DNA from: Laedolimicola ammoniilytica
GTDB taxonomy: Bacteria; Bacillota; Clostridia; Lachnospirales; Lachnospiraceae
DNA length: 64,000 bases
NCBI RefSeq assembly: GCF_025567165.1
Contig: NZ_JAOQKC010000009.1
Location: 96,200 to 160,199, forward strand
Direction of reading: 5' to 3'
Part shown: positions 25,859 through 35,238 of the stretch, in pieces
Layout of the letters: each line of letters starts with the position of its first letter
How positions within the stretch are numbered: position 1 is the stretch's first letter
Notes under the pieces: model-generated
Told to the model about the DNA's origin: nothing
Seen by the model: the letters and a program-made list of their open reading frames with translations, nothing else
The model's database searches: none
Translations under genes and position numbers: made by a program

Positions 25859-26571
25859 CGCTCCGGAAACATATAAGCAAAGTAAGCGTCCTTAAAGGCC
25901 ACTCCATTATCCCGGGAAATGGGAATCCGTGCGCCGGATTTGGTGCGCAGCTCGGCCTTGGAGAAGGTCTCGACGCAGTTTAAAGCCACCAGATAGCTGC
26001 GGTGGCATTTGTAGAAGCCCTTTTTCGGTGTGAAAAATTCTTCGCACCGGTGGAAGGGCTCTTTGATTTCCAGGACAGAGCCGTCTCGGAACACGACGGC
26101 AACCAGTTTATTGCGGGCCTCCAGATATTCCACATCCCGGAGGTAGATATTCTGATAGCCTGAGATTGTCCGGGCTGCGAAATGGCGAAGAGACGCCTGC
26201 ATGGAGGTGAGCCATTGATCCAGCACAGAGAAAAGCCGTTCTTCCGAAACAGGTTTCAGAAGATACCAGAAAGCCCGGACCTCGTAGGATTCCAGGGCAA
26301 ATTCCGGGGAGGAGGTCAGAAAGATGAGCGGCACATGAGATTCCTTCTGCCGCAGCGCCTTTGCCGTATCCATTCCGCCGGGAAACGGCATCATAATATC
26401 GAGAATCACCAGATCCGCCGGGCTTTCTTCGCAGGCGGCAATCAGCTTATCTCCATTGGTAAAGGGAAAAAGCTGCAGCACAAGCTCCCGGGACGCGGCC
26501 CAGGAGCGAAGCATCGCACATAGTTCCGTGAGAAATGCAGTTTCATCATCGCAGATGGCAATCTTAATCAT
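25855..26571 (-). CDS. LytTR-family response regulator (AgrA-like)
   Basis: A 238-residue regulator: receiver domain 1-120 (acidic pair CDDE, phospho-Asp in LVILDIMMPFPGGMD, Lys in YLLKPVSEE), then a LytTR DNA-binding domain (~140-238; YLEARNKLVAVVFRDG, GFYKCHRSYLVALNCVE). LytTR proteins bind paired 9-bp direct repeats. It is encoded 12 bases downstream of the GHKL kinase and forms a two-component system with it. Clostridial Agr-type pairs often respond to peptides, but no peptide gene is visible here. A candidate target is the promoter at 27940-28002. Confidence 0.92.
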   Translation of the reverse strand: MIKIAICDDETAFLTELCAMLRSWAASRELVLQLFPFTNGDKLIAACEESPADLVILDIMMPFPGGMDTAKALRQKESHVPLIFLTSSPEFALESYEVRAFWYLLKPVSEERLFSVLDQWLTSMQASLRHFAARTISGYQNIYLRDVEYLEARNKLVAVVFRDGSVLEIKEPFHRCEEFFTPKKGFYKCHRSYLVALNCVETFSKAELRTKSGARIPISRDNGVAFKDAYFAYMFPER

Positions 26572-26583
26572 ATAAAACTCCCC

Positions 26584-27852
26584 TTACAGAATGATACGGA
26601 CGACAAAGTCCCGGCCTTCCATATAAAACTGGTACTGACCCTGTTCTTTTTCTACATAGTAAATGATACTCTGCACGCCGATACCGTGGTCGCTTTTTTT
26701 CGTAACCGGAACATCATCGGAGAAAACCGGCGGTACATCGGTGGGATTTTTTCCCAGCATCAGCAGATGACCGGATTTTTCGAAAATATTCAGACTGATC
26801 TGACGTCTTTCCTCCGGCAGCTTTTCGACTGCGTACATGGCATTTTCCAGGATATTTGAGAGAATGGCGCAGCAGGTCAGCTCCGGGCAGGGCAGGCTTT
26901 CCGACACCTGAATCTGTGAGTCGAAGGAAATGCCCTTTTCCGAAAATCGGGTGCTGTAGATAGAGAGCACCGAGTTCAGCAACTCATTTTTGCAAAAGGA
27001 GCGGATGACCGTATCGTCATAGTGACGGTTGATTTCCTGGATATATTCCAGGGCACGATCTGTCTTCTGCTGCCGGATGAAGGTCTCAATAGCTGCCAGA
27101 TGATGGCGCATATCGTGCCGGAGAATCGCCAGGCGGTGTTCGCTGACGCGTGTCTGGTCAATCTCGGTACGCAGGCTGTTAAGCTGCATATCCATTAGTT
27201 CTCCGTATTGTTCCGCGCGGTGTTTCATTTCATATTCCCGGAAGTACACCAGAAGAAATACCACATAGGAGAGGCACATGGAAAATGCCAGAAATTCCAC
27301 GATTACCTTACTGCCGGAATACAGCAGTGTGGAAAATTTCGTTGTGGCGTAATCGAAAAGGTAGTAGACCAGCGGCATAGCGCCCAGAATACACAACTCC
27401 CGGTTGGACTTGGAAAAAAGAAGCGCCGTGGTCTGACAGAGGTTCCGGCTCAGGAAGAAGAATACGCTCAGCGTCACCAGAATCCGGCTCAGGTAGTAGA
27501 GCACTTCCGAACCGGACAGGGACAGAAACAGGATACCGATCCAGTTGCTGAACTGACAGCACAGATAGGCAGTCAGAATAGATATGAGCGCAGGCAGCCA
27601 GCGGAACTTATAGTGGAAAACCAGCACCAGCAGCAGAGGGAGATGTACCAGCAGCGGGTAAATGGGATCTGTGTAAGTCTCACCCAGTAGAAGAGTGCAG
27701 GGGATATAGAGCAGCAGGCAAATCAGTCCTACAGACAGGAGCAGCAGGACATTTTTCCGCTCCTGTTTTACGCCCAGGAAAAAGGCCGACAAAAGGATGC
27801 CGAACAGCATGGTGGTAATGTGATGCGTAAGTGTCAGAGCCTGAAGCAGCAT
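26584..27852 (-). CDS. GHKL-type sensor histidine kinase (AgrC-like)
   Basis: The 422-residue kinase has about six membrane helices in residues 10-200, a coiled linker (AEQYGELMDMQLNSLRTEID), the His box in LRHDMRHHLAAIE, an N box (ILSNILENAMYAV) and a G box (HGIGVQSIIYYV). This is the AgrC/VirS class, whose membrane region senses small molecules or peptides. The start follows GGAGGATTTCCATC. A truncated paralogue of its catalytic end is at 19409-19732. It is transcribed divergently from the broken surface-protein gene at 28044, with the presumed LytTR site between them. Confidence 0.92.
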   Translation of the reverse strand: MLLQALTLTHHITTMLFGILLSAFFLGVKQERKNVLLLLSVGLICLLLYIPCTLLLGETYTDPIYPLLVHLPLLLVLVFHYKFRWLPALISILTAYLCCQFSNWIGILFLSLSGSEVLYYLSRILVTLSVFFFLSRNLCQTTALLFSKSNRELCILGAMPLVYYLFDYATTKFSTLLYSGSKVIVEFLAFSMCLSYVVFLLVYFREYEMKHRAEQYGELMDMQLNSLRTEIDQTRVSEHRLAILRHDMRHHLAAIETFIRQQKTDRALEYIQEINRHYDDTVIRSFCKNELLNSVLSIYSTRFSEKGISFDSQIQVSESLPCPELTCCAILSNILENAMYAVEKLPEERRQISLNIFEKSGHLLMLGKNPTDVPPVFSDDVPVTKKSDHGIGVQSIIYYVEKEQGQYQFYMEGRDFVVRIIL

Positions 27853-27939
27853 GATGGAAATCCTCCTGTGTATGGATAAAAATCATATTATTTCTATTAT
27901 ATGGGATTTTCGGAAGTAAAGCAAATGCAGAAATTACTG

Positions 27940-28002
27940 TTCACGCCGTATATGTGCAATTCGCGCCAAAATGTAATATTAAAAATTATTTTATGTTAAA
28001 AT
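27940..28002 (+). promoter_or_regulatory. Candidate LytTR-activated promoter of the surface-protein gene
   Basis: Two near-identical octamers, TTCACGCC (27940-27947) and TTCGCGCC (27960-27967), lie in direct repeat with starts 20 bases apart. They sit just upstream of a poor -35 and a -10-like TAAAAT (27997-28002). Paired direct repeats with ~12-base spacing before a weak -35 is the arrangement LytTR regulators use. The motif does not match a specific consensus I know. Confidence 0.35.
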
Positions 28003-28043
28003 ATGGGTAATGCAATTTTAAAATCACACAAAGGAGCGGGGAT

Positions 28044-29881
28044 ATGAGAAAATACTTACGAGGAAACAGCGGAATGCGCTTTCTGGCGATTCTGGCGGCG
28101 GTGGCACTGACGCTTGGAAGCGTAGACGTGACAGCGCTGGCGTCGGCGGCAGGACAGAACGCGGCGGAGCAGACAGCCGTGGAGCCGGAGGATACAGAAG
28201 GCCGGGCGGCTGTGTCCGGAGAGACCGAAGGACAGGACGAACCGGAGAACGATGGAGAGCAGCCGGGCGGGAATGAAAATACAAAGCCAGGCTCTGCTCC
28301 GAAGCAGAATACGGACGCTCCGGAGGGTAACGAGACACCGGCAGATCCGGAAGGAACGGGCGAGACATCGGCAGACCCGGAAGGAACGGACGAGACTTCC
28401 GGGGAGCAGAAGGATGAATTGGAGACCCGGGAGGCGGATATTGCTATCTACGGAAGTACACAGGCAGAAAGCGGGAAGCTGGCTTATCTGGATCCGACGG
28501 TGTTAAGACCGGGTGGAGACGGAAGGTGGAGCAGCGACAACGGCAATCTGCTCTGGTTTGGCAAGGAGAAAGACGGAACCCCGATGCAGTATCGGATTCT
28601 GTCTTCGACGAATGTATTCAGCACAGATGCGTAAAATGGCGGGCTGCTGCTGAACAGTGTTAAGAAGTATGAGACGAAAAACTGGTGGGGATATGGTTTC
28701 GATAATACGGCAGACTTGACGAGTCAGGAATCAGAAGCGATTGCCAGGGCGAAGGAAATAAACGGTTATCTCTATACCACGTTTGTATTCCGGAAGGATC
28801 TGCCATGTACCTGGATCCATCCAAAATCCTGATGGTATCAAAAGCAGGTTCCATGAAATATAGTTCAGATCCTAAGCTTCATGCGATTAGCGATGAGCTC
28901 TATGAGGAAGACAATTGGAAGCTAACCCTGCTGGACGCAGATAAAAGTGTGAAAGATGCGACGCTGACTTGTGCAGAAACCAAAGCGGGTACCGGCCTCA
29001 GGCAGTATCAGATCTCCTGTACCTATAAGGGAAAGGCAGAGGATAAGCTGTCCATCATGGTCACCGATAAAGCTTATAACGCGGAGGGCGCGCAGAGCCT
29101 CTGTTATGGATATGTAAATCCTAAAAATAACAACAATATGTACGAGGTGATTCCGGCGACGGGACAGTCTCCGGATGAGGATGGAACCGGTCAGGGCGAT
29201 CTGCGCGTGGATCTGGAGATTACACAGGACGCGCCGATTGCTTCCGGTGGCATCTATAATACAAAGAAGGAGCTGCTGGACGCGCCGGGAATCTTTAGCG
29301 AGGCAGAGAAGGCAGCCATAGCGGAAGGAAAAGAGGCGAAGGTCTGGGTGGAAATCACGAAGACCGATCTGGCAGAGGAAGAGAAGGCTGCCTTTGAACA
29401 GGAAGCGAAGAAGACGGCCGGAGAAAACACAAGGCTTGTATACTTCAGTGCGGAGCTGTTTCGTCAGATAGGCGAGAGCGTGGAACGTATTTCAGAGCCG
29501 GGCGCGAAGATTCGCCTGATTATCCGTATTCCGGACGAGCTTGTGAACACGGACAGCACCATTTCCCGTGAATACTTTATTCTTCGGATGCATGATGGGG
29601 AGCTGACCGTCCTGAATGGAAGCTTCGACAAGGATACGAGGGAATACACCTTCGAGACCGACAAGTTCTCCGATTACGCGATTGTCTGCAAGGACACCAG
29701 GATTGAGACGAAACTGAATGACAGGAAAAATGACAGCAAGGGCAGCTCTGGCGGATCATCCAAAGCCCCGGTAACCTCCGCCAACACCGGCGACCGGAAC
29801 CAGCCGCTGGCCTGGATGATCCTGGCCGTGGCAGCGACAGGTATCATCGTAGCGGCGATCCGGAGAAAGAAAAGACAGTAA
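28044..29881 (+). pseudogene. Surface protein gene broken by a stop codon and a frameshift
   Basis: The gene begins with a signal peptide (ends near DVTALASAA), then a long Glu/Pro/Gly/Thr-rich stalk with near repeats (PEGTGETSADPEGTDETS). A folded domain starts LLWFGKEKDGTPMQYRILSS. At 28632-28634 an in-frame TAA interrupts it, although the coding continues unchanged (NGGLLLNSVKKYETKNWWGY). Near 28800 the frame shifts again, and the rest runs from 28805 to 29881. It ends in a sortase-like SANTGD, one membrane helix (AWMILAVAATGIIVAA) and RRKKRQ. So it was a cell-wall-attached or membrane-anchored protein. Two independent lesions argue for inactivation, not readthrough. Confidence 0.85.
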
Positions 29882-29954
29882 AAGAGGATTGACATAACTA
29901 CCTATATTAAAATTACGGAAACAGATGAAATTATAGTTACATAGCAGGGTAAAA

Positions 29955-30000
29955 GAAAGGCCGGAGATCATTGGTTAAAATGGATCTCCGGCCCTTCTTT
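29955..30000. terminator. Bidirectional terminator
   Basis: GGCCGGAGATC (29959-29969) pairs with GATCTCCGGCC (29983-29993), preceded by AAAGAAA and followed by CTTCTTT. It can end both the surface-protein transcript and the convergent antiporter transcript. Confidence 0.82.
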
Positions 30001-30970
30001 ATCTTATACAAATGTAAACCACGTATCCCGCATACAGCAGGATCATGGTCAGGCCTTCGAGTTTGTCGAGACGGTGTTTGGTCCAGGCCATGAGCCACAC
30101 GATGAAGCTGAAGCCTACCAGGATGATGATGTCGATAATATTTTCCCGGATGAAGGAGATGGGGCTTAAGGCGGAGGCGATGCCGAGAACCATCAGGATG
30201 TTGAAGATATTGGAGCCGACGGCGTTGCCGAGAGCCATATCCACCTCATTTTTGCGGGCTGCCACGATAGATGTCATCAGCTCCGGCAGGCTGGTACCGA
30301 AGGCCACGATGGTCAGACCGATGAGATTTTCACTGATACCGAAAGCGGAAGCGATGGTTTTGGCGCCATCCACCACCCAGTCGCTGCCAAGGGTGATGCC
30401 TGCGATACCGATGACGATGAAAATAAGACTTTTCGGTACGGACATGACTTTCATTTCCGTAGCTTCGGCGGCAAATTCAGTGTCCTCATTGTTCATAGAG
30501 CGCTGCGCTGACCTGATCATATACAGAATAAAAAAGACGAACAGCACGATGAGAATCAGGCCGTTGACCCGGGTCAGCATCATCTGGTCGTGGCCCAGCA
30601 CCAGGAGCAGCAGGGCACAGACTACGGAAAATGGGATATCAATTTTCAGGGTGCCCTTCTGAACAGCTACGGGCGTCAGCACGGCACAGACGCCGATGAC
30701 CACCATCAGGTTGAAGATGTTGGAGCCTACGGCGTTGCTGACTGCCAGGGCATTGCTGCCCGCGATGGAGGCAGTGACGCTGACCGCTGTCTCCGGCAGG
30801 CTGGTTCCCATGGCTACGATGGTCATACCGATGATCAGGGACGGTACGTGGAAATGCTTGGCAATGCTGCTGCTGCCTTCCACAAAGGCGTCGGCGCCTT
30901 TGACCAGAAATACAAAACCAATCAGTAAAAGTACCACAGCGAAGGGTACGCTCTGTAACATTGTGTTCAT
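29999..30970 (-). CDS. Calcium/sodium antiporter (CaCA family, YrbG-like)
   Basis: A 323-residue membrane protein with the duplicated alpha motif of the Ca2+/cation antiporters: first copy GMTIVAMGTSLPETAVSV plus SNAVGSNIFNLMVV, second copy GLTIVAFGTSLPELMTSI plus GNAVGSNIFNILMVLG. The conserved Glu in each half coordinates the ion. About ten helices are visible with an acidic/polar loop in the centre. It exchanges intracellular Ca2+ for Na+ or H+. The ribosome binding site is AAGGGAGTATTTATC. It is monocistronic between a terminator and the ABC transporter promoter. Confidence 0.93.
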   Translation of the reverse strand: MNTMLQSVPFAVVLLLIGFVFLVKGADAFVEGSSSIAKHFHVPSLIIGMTIVAMGTSLPETAVSVTASIAGSNALAVSNAVGSNIFNLMVVIGVCAVLTPVAVQKGTLKIDIPFSVVCALLLLVLGHDQMMLTRVNGLILIVLFVFFILYMIRSAQRSMNNEDTEFAAEATEMKVMSVPKSLIFIVIGIAGITLGSDWVVDGAKTIASAFGISENLIGLTIVAFGTSLPELMTSIVAARKNEVDMALGNAVGSNIFNILMVLGIASALSPISFIRENIIDIIILVGFSFIVWLMAWTKHRLDKLEGLTMILLYAGYVVYICIR

Positions 30971-31136
30971 GATAAATACTCCCTTATGGAATGCTTTTTA
31001 TATGGGATACATGGTAGCAGAGGGAGAAAAAAATGTCAATAGTCCCCAGTTTCCGTTCTATTATAAGGTGTTATCATGAAATATATAAGAAATACTTATA
31101 AATAAACAAAAATTTTAACAAAAATTAATGAATATA

Positions 31137-31166
31137 TTGACAAAGTACAAGTCAGACGCTTATACT
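31137..31166 (+). promoter_or_regulatory. Promoter of the BMP/ABC nucleoside transporter operon
   Basis: TTGACA (31137-31142) and TATACT (31161-31166) separated by 18 bases: a near-consensus sigma-A promoter in an AT-rich stretch, 75 bases upstream of the binding-protein start. Confidence 0.75.
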
Positions 31167-31240
31167 TTAGCATGTTGGGAATTGACAGATAACGGCAAAC
31201 TCAACATCCAAATAATGGAAAAACACATAGGAGGAACGTT

Positions 31241-32494
31241 ATGAAAAAGAGAGTACTTAGTCTCATTACTGTACTGGCTATGACCGTCGGCATGCTGGCA
31301 GGCTGCGGCGGATCTGCTGATAAGGCTTCTGCGGACACCAAGACAGAGACAGACGCAGAGTCCACCACAACAGAGGGAGAGGCTTCCCTGGCAGACGTCA
31401 AGGTAGGTTTTATCTTCCTGCACGATGAGAATTCCACATATGACCTGAACTTCATGAACGCCGCAAAAGAGGCTTGCGAGAAGCTGGGCGTCGAGTACAT
31501 GACCAAGACCAATATTCCGGAGGGTCAGGAGTGCTACGAGGCTGCATGCGAGCTGGCAGACGCAGGCTGCAACTTCATCTTTGCAGACAGCTTTGGACAT
31601 GAGGATTACATGATCGAGGCAGCCAAGGAGTATCCGGAGGTACAGTTCAGCCACGCAACCGGAACCAAGGCGCATACAGAGAATCTGGACAATTTCCACA
31701 ACGCATTCGCTTCCATCTATGACGGACGTTACCTGGCAGGTATCGCCGCAGGCATGAAGCTGAATGAGATGATTGACAATGGCGATATTACCGCAGAGCA
31801 GGCTAAGATTGGTTACGTCGGAGCATTTACCTACGCAGAGGTTATCTCCGGTTACACCTCCTTCTTCCTGGGCGCGCGTTCCGTATGCCCGACCGCTACC
31901 ATGGAAGTAACCTTCACAGGTTCCTGGTACGATGAGACAGCAGAGAAAGAGGGAGCAAACAAGCTGATCCAGGACGGCTGTGTTCTGATCAGCCAGCATG
32001 CAGACTCCATGGGAGCTCCGACCGCATGTGAGACCGCAGGCGTACCGAACGTATCCTACAACGGAAGCACCGAGAGCGCATGCCCGAACACCTTCTTGGT
32101 ATCCTCCAGAGTAAACTGGGAGCCGTACTTTGAGTACGCAATCAACTGCGTAGCAAATGGAGAGGCCATCGACGCTGACTGGACAGGAACCCTGGCAACC
32201 GGTTCTGTAGAGCTGAGTGCTCTGGGAAGCGCAGTCGCAGAGGGAACACAGGAAGCCATCGACGAGGCAAAGGCTAAGATCGAGTCCGGCGACCTGCATG
32301 TATTTGATACTTCTACCTTCACCGTAGAGGGCCAGGAGCTGACCAGCTACGAGGCAGACGTAGATACCGATGCAGAGTACACACCGGATCATGAGGTCGT
32401 AAGCGACGGATACTTCCATGAGTCTGAGTACCGTTCTGCTCCGTACTTCAATGTAAATATCGACGGCATCAATCTTCTGGATACCGCATTCTAA
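31241..32494 (+). CDS. BMP-family nucleoside-binding lipoprotein
   Basis: The 417-residue protein has a lipoprotein signal ending MLAGCGG (Cys22) and a Thr/Glu-rich tether. A BMP/Med-type periplasmic-binding fold follows: KVGFIFLHDENSTYDLNF, NFIFADSFGHEDYM, DGRYLAGIAAGMK, KIGYVGAFTYAEVISGY, QHADSMGAPTACE. BMP proteins feed nucleosides to ABC importers. The codon choice (uniform GCA/GAG/TAC) and strong promoter and ribosome binding site suggest a highly expressed gene. It is followed by a terminator before the ATPase gene, so it should be made in excess over the membrane components. Confidence 0.93.
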   Translation: MKKRVLSLITVLAMTVGMLAGCGGSADKASADTKTETDAESTTTEGEASLADVKVGFIFLHDENSTYDLNFMNAAKEACEKLGVEYMTKTNIPEGQECYEAACELADAGCNFIFADSFGHEDYMIEAAKEYPEVQFSHATGTKAHTENLDNFHNAFASIYDGRYLAGIAAGMKLNEMIDNGDITAEQAKIGYVGAFTYAEVISGYTSFFLGARSVCPTATMEVTFTGSWYDETAEKEGANKLIQDGCVLISQHADSMGAPTACETAGVPNVSYNGSTESACPNTFLVSSRVNWEPYFEYAINCVANGEAIDADWTGTLATGSVELSALGSAVAEGTQEAIDEAKAKIESGDLHVFDTSTFTVEGQELTSYEADVDTDAEYTPDHEVVSDGYFHESEYRSAPYFNVNIDGINLLDTAF

Positions 32495-32530
32495 TACGGG
32501 CCTGAACGCTTACGCTTAAGTAAAAAGCAC

Positions 32531-32567
32531 AGGGCGGCGCAGCAGCGAATATGCCGCGCCGTCCTTT
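32531..32567 (+). terminator. Intra-operon terminator between binding protein and ATPase
   Basis: AGGGCGGCGC (32531-32540) pairs with GCGCCGTCCT (32555-32564), one G-U pair, followed by TTTTG. It probably gives partial termination, separating the abundance of the binding protein from the transporter subunits. Confidence 0.7.
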
Positions 32568-32613
32568 TGATCCGTTTTGCGGATCCGTCATAAACGAGGG
32601 AAGGAAACAAAAG

Positions 32614-34146
32614 ATGGAAACCAAAGTAGCCGCAGTTTCAATGAAAAACGTTACAAAGACCTTTGGCTCTGTAGTTGCCAATGAAAAGGTAGATCTGGAT
32701 ATCTACAAGGGCGAAATCCTGGCGCTTCTGGGCGAAAACGGAAGCGGAAAAACCACGTTGATGAATATGCTGGCCGGTATCTATTATCCGGATGAGGGCC
32801 AGATCTTTATCAATGGAAAGGAAGAGGTCATCAAGACCCCGAAGGACGCCCTGAATCTTGGTATCGGCATGGTGCATCAGCATTTCAAGCTGATCGACGT
32901 GCTTACCGCCACAGAGAACATTATCCTGGGTCTGGAGGGAAAGCTGAATATCAAAGAGGCTTCGAAGAAAATCGAGGCGATCTGTGAGAAATATGGCTTC
33001 GAGGTAGACCCGAAGCAGAAGATCTACGATATGTCGGTATCCCAGAAGCAGACCGTGGAGATCGTAAAGGTATTGTACCGCGGTGCGGATATTTTGATAT
33101 TGGACGAGCCCACCGCCGTGCTGACGCCCCAGGAGACCGAAAAGCTGTTCCGTGTCCTTCGGAAAATGCGGGACGACGGCAAGGCCATTATCATCATCAC
33201 CCATAAGATGCACGAAGTAGAGTCCCTGTCTGACCGTGTGGCAGTCCTCCGGGACGGCAGGTACATCGGCAGCATGGCGACCAAAGACACGACCGTCACC
33301 GAGATGACCAACATGATGGTAGGTCATGCGGTGACCCTGAATATTGACCGCCCGGATCCGGTGAATCCGAAGCCGCGTATCGTGGTGAAGGATCTGTCCG
33401 TCCGCAGCGAGGATGGTATTCAGAAGTTAAAAAATGTGTCCTTTACGGCAAAGAGCGGCGAGATTCTGGGTATCGCAGGTATCTCCGGCTGTGGACAGAA
33501 GGAGCTTCTGGAGGCCATCGCAGGGTTACAGCCTGTGGAGACTGGAATCATCGAGTATGTGGAGGACGACGGCCACGAGGAGCCTCTGCTTGGCAAAGAT
33601 CCCCTGAAAATCGCTGAAATGGGCGTGTCTCTCTCCTTCGTGCCGGAGGATCGTCTGGGCATGGGCCTGGTGGCGAATATGGACCTGGCCGATAATATGA
33701 TGCTTCGTTCCTTCCGAAAGGGCAGAACCCCCTTCACCAACCGCAGACCATCCAGGAAGCTGGCAGAGTCTGTAGTGAAGGAGCTGGAGGTCGTGACCCC
33801 GGGTATCGCCACCCCGGTTCGCCGTCTGTCCGGCGGTAATGTACAGAAGGTGCTGGTAGGCCGTGAGATTGCTTCCGCCCCCACCGTGCTTCTGACTGCT
33901 TACGCGGTAAGGGGACTGGATATCAACTCCTCTTATACCATTTACGATTTGCTCAATGAACAGAAAAAGAAGGGCGTAGCCGTCATTTTTGTCGGCGAGG
34001 ATCTGGACGTGATGGTAGAGCTCTGCGACAAGATCATGGTGCTCTGCGGCGGCGAGGTCAGCGGCATCGTGGACGCCCGGAAAACCGATAAAAATGAGGT
34101 CGGCCTGATGATGACCAGAGTAGGAGGGGACGAGAGCCATGAATAA
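32614..34146 (+). CDS. Nucleoside ABC importer ATPase (double ATP-binding cassette)
   Basis: This 510-residue ATPase is two fused cassettes. The first has Walker A LLGENGSGKTTLMNML, signature-like MSVSQKQTVEIVKVL and Walker B DILILDEPTAVLTPQE. The second has the modified Walker A GIAGISGCGQKELLEAI, signature LSGGNVQKVLVGRE and a degenerate Walker B (LLTAYAVRGLD). This matches the sugar/nucleoside MglA-NupO type. I start it at ATG 32614, next to GAGGGAAGG; an in-frame start at 32551 would lie inside the terminator hairpin. It overlaps the first permease gene by eight bases. The odd TAYAVRGLD in place of the usual acidic Walker B is typical for this branch. Confidence 0.93.
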   Translation: METKVAAVSMKNVTKTFGSVVANEKVDLDIYKGEILALLGENGSGKTTLMNMLAGIYYPDEGQIFINGKEEVIKTPKDALNLGIGMVHQHFKLIDVLTATENIILGLEGKLNIKEASKKIEAICEKYGFEVDPKQKIYDMSVSQKQTVEIVKVLYRGADILILDEPTAVLTPQETEKLFRVLRKMRDDGKAIIIITHKMHEVESLSDRVAVLRDGRYIGSMATKDTTVTEMTNMMVGHAVTLNIDRPDPVNPKPRIVVKDLSVRSEDGIQKLKNVSFTAKSGEILGIAGISGCGQKELLEAIAGLQPVETGIIEYVEDDGHEEPLLGKDPLKIAEMGVSLSFVPEDRLGMGLVANMDLADNMMLRSFRKGRTPFTNRRPSRKLAESVVKELEVVTPGIATPVRRLSGGNVQKVLVGREIASAPTVLLTAYAVRGLDINSSYTIYDLLNEQKKKGVAVIFVGEDLDVMVELCDKIMVLCGGEVSGIVDARKTDKNEVGLMMTRVGGDESHE

Positions 34147-35236
34147 GAAAGAGCCGTTTTTTCATATCGTAAAAAGGGACGCCCTTCCCTGGTACCAGGC
34201 AGTAGGAATCCGGGCAGTGGCCATCGTCCTGGCCCTGGTGCTCTGCGGCATCCTGACCACTATTACCACGGGTATTGACCCCATCGAGGTATATAAGTCC
34301 ATCTTCACGGGCGCTTTCGGTACCGAGCGGAAGACCTGGATTACCCTGCAGAATCTTTCCATTTTGCTTCTGATCGCCCTGGCCCTGACTCCGGCCTTCA
34401 AGATGAAGTTCTGGAACATCGGCGGCGAGGGACAGGTGCTCATCGGCGGCCTGGCTGCAGGCGCCTGCATGATCTGTCTGGGAGATAAGCTGCCAAACGG
34501 CGTGCTGATTCTGGTCATGGTGCTGGCCAGCATTGCGGCAGGCGCGTTCTGGGGCTTCGTTCCGGCCTTTTTCAAGGCGAAATGGAACACCAACGAGACC
34601 CTGTCCACCCTGATGATGAACTACATCGCCACTCAGCTTGTAGCCTTCTACACCATCGTCTGGGAGGTTCCGAAGGGATCCGGTAAGATCGGTATTATCA
34701 ACCAGAACAGCAATGCAGGGTGGCTTCCTCAGATCTTCGGCTCCAAGTACCTCTTAAGCATCGTCGTTGCCATCGTTGTGACCTTGCTTATGTACATCTA
34801 CCTGAATTACAGCAAGCAGGGCTACGAGATCTCTGTCGTGGGAGAGAGTGAGAACACTGCGAAATACGTCGGCATCAAGGTGGAGAAGGTCATCGTCCGT
34901 ACGATGCTTCTCTCGGGCGCTGTATGCGGCCTTGTGGGCCTTCTGCTGGTGGGCGGTATCAATCATACCATCACCACCACCATCGCGGGCGGCCAGGGCT
35001 TTACGGGCGTTCTGGTGTCCTGGATGTCCAAGTTCAATCCGCTGACCATGGTATTCTCCAGCTTCCTGATTATCTTTATGGACCGCGGCGCAGGCGAGAT
35101 TTCCACTGCCTTCGGCCTGAATCATTCCTACGCCGATATCCTGACCGGAATCATTCTGTTCTTCATCATCGGCTGCGAATTCTTCATCAGCTACAGACTG
35201 CAGTTCCGTAAAAAAGCAGAAAAGGAGGTACAGTAA
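34139..35236 (+). CDS. Nucleoside ABC importer permease 1
   Basis: A 365-residue membrane protein of the BPD_transp_2 (branched/nucleoside) class. It has about ten helices and the family motif KFWNIGGEGQVLIGGLAAG, with a coupling region at NTNETLSTLMMNYIA, and GYEISVVGESENTAKYVGIK. It forms one half of the channel with the next gene product. Its ATG overlaps the ATPase stop, so translation is coupled. Confidence 0.92.
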   Translation: MNKKEPFFHIVKRDALPWYQAVGIRAVAIVLALVLCGILTTITTGIDPIEVYKSIFTGAFGTERKTWITLQNLSILLLIALALTPAFKMKFWNIGGEGQVLIGGLAAGACMICLGDKLPNGVLILVMVLASIAAGAFWGFVPAFFKAKWNTNETLSTLMMNYIATQLVAFYTIVWEVPKGSGKIGIINQNSNAGWLPQIFGSKYLLSIVVAIVVTLLMYIYLNYSKQGYEISVVGESENTAKYVGIKVEKVIVRTMLLSGAVCGLVGLLLVGGINHTITTTIAGGQGFTGVLVSWMSKFNPLTMVFSSFLIIFMDRGAGEISTAFGLNHSYADILTGIILFFIIGCEFFISYRLQFRKKAEKEVQ

Positions 35237-35238
35237 TC

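Noticed and set aside
28632..28634. Possible stop-codon readthrough or recoding at the TAA in the surface-protein gene
   Set aside because: A second, independent frameshift near 28800 and no recoding structure make gene decay simpler.
32551..32613. Longer N-terminus for the nucleoside ABC ATPase from 32551
   Set aside because: It would be translated from inside the terminator hairpin and adds residues (PRRPFDPFCGS) not typical of the family.
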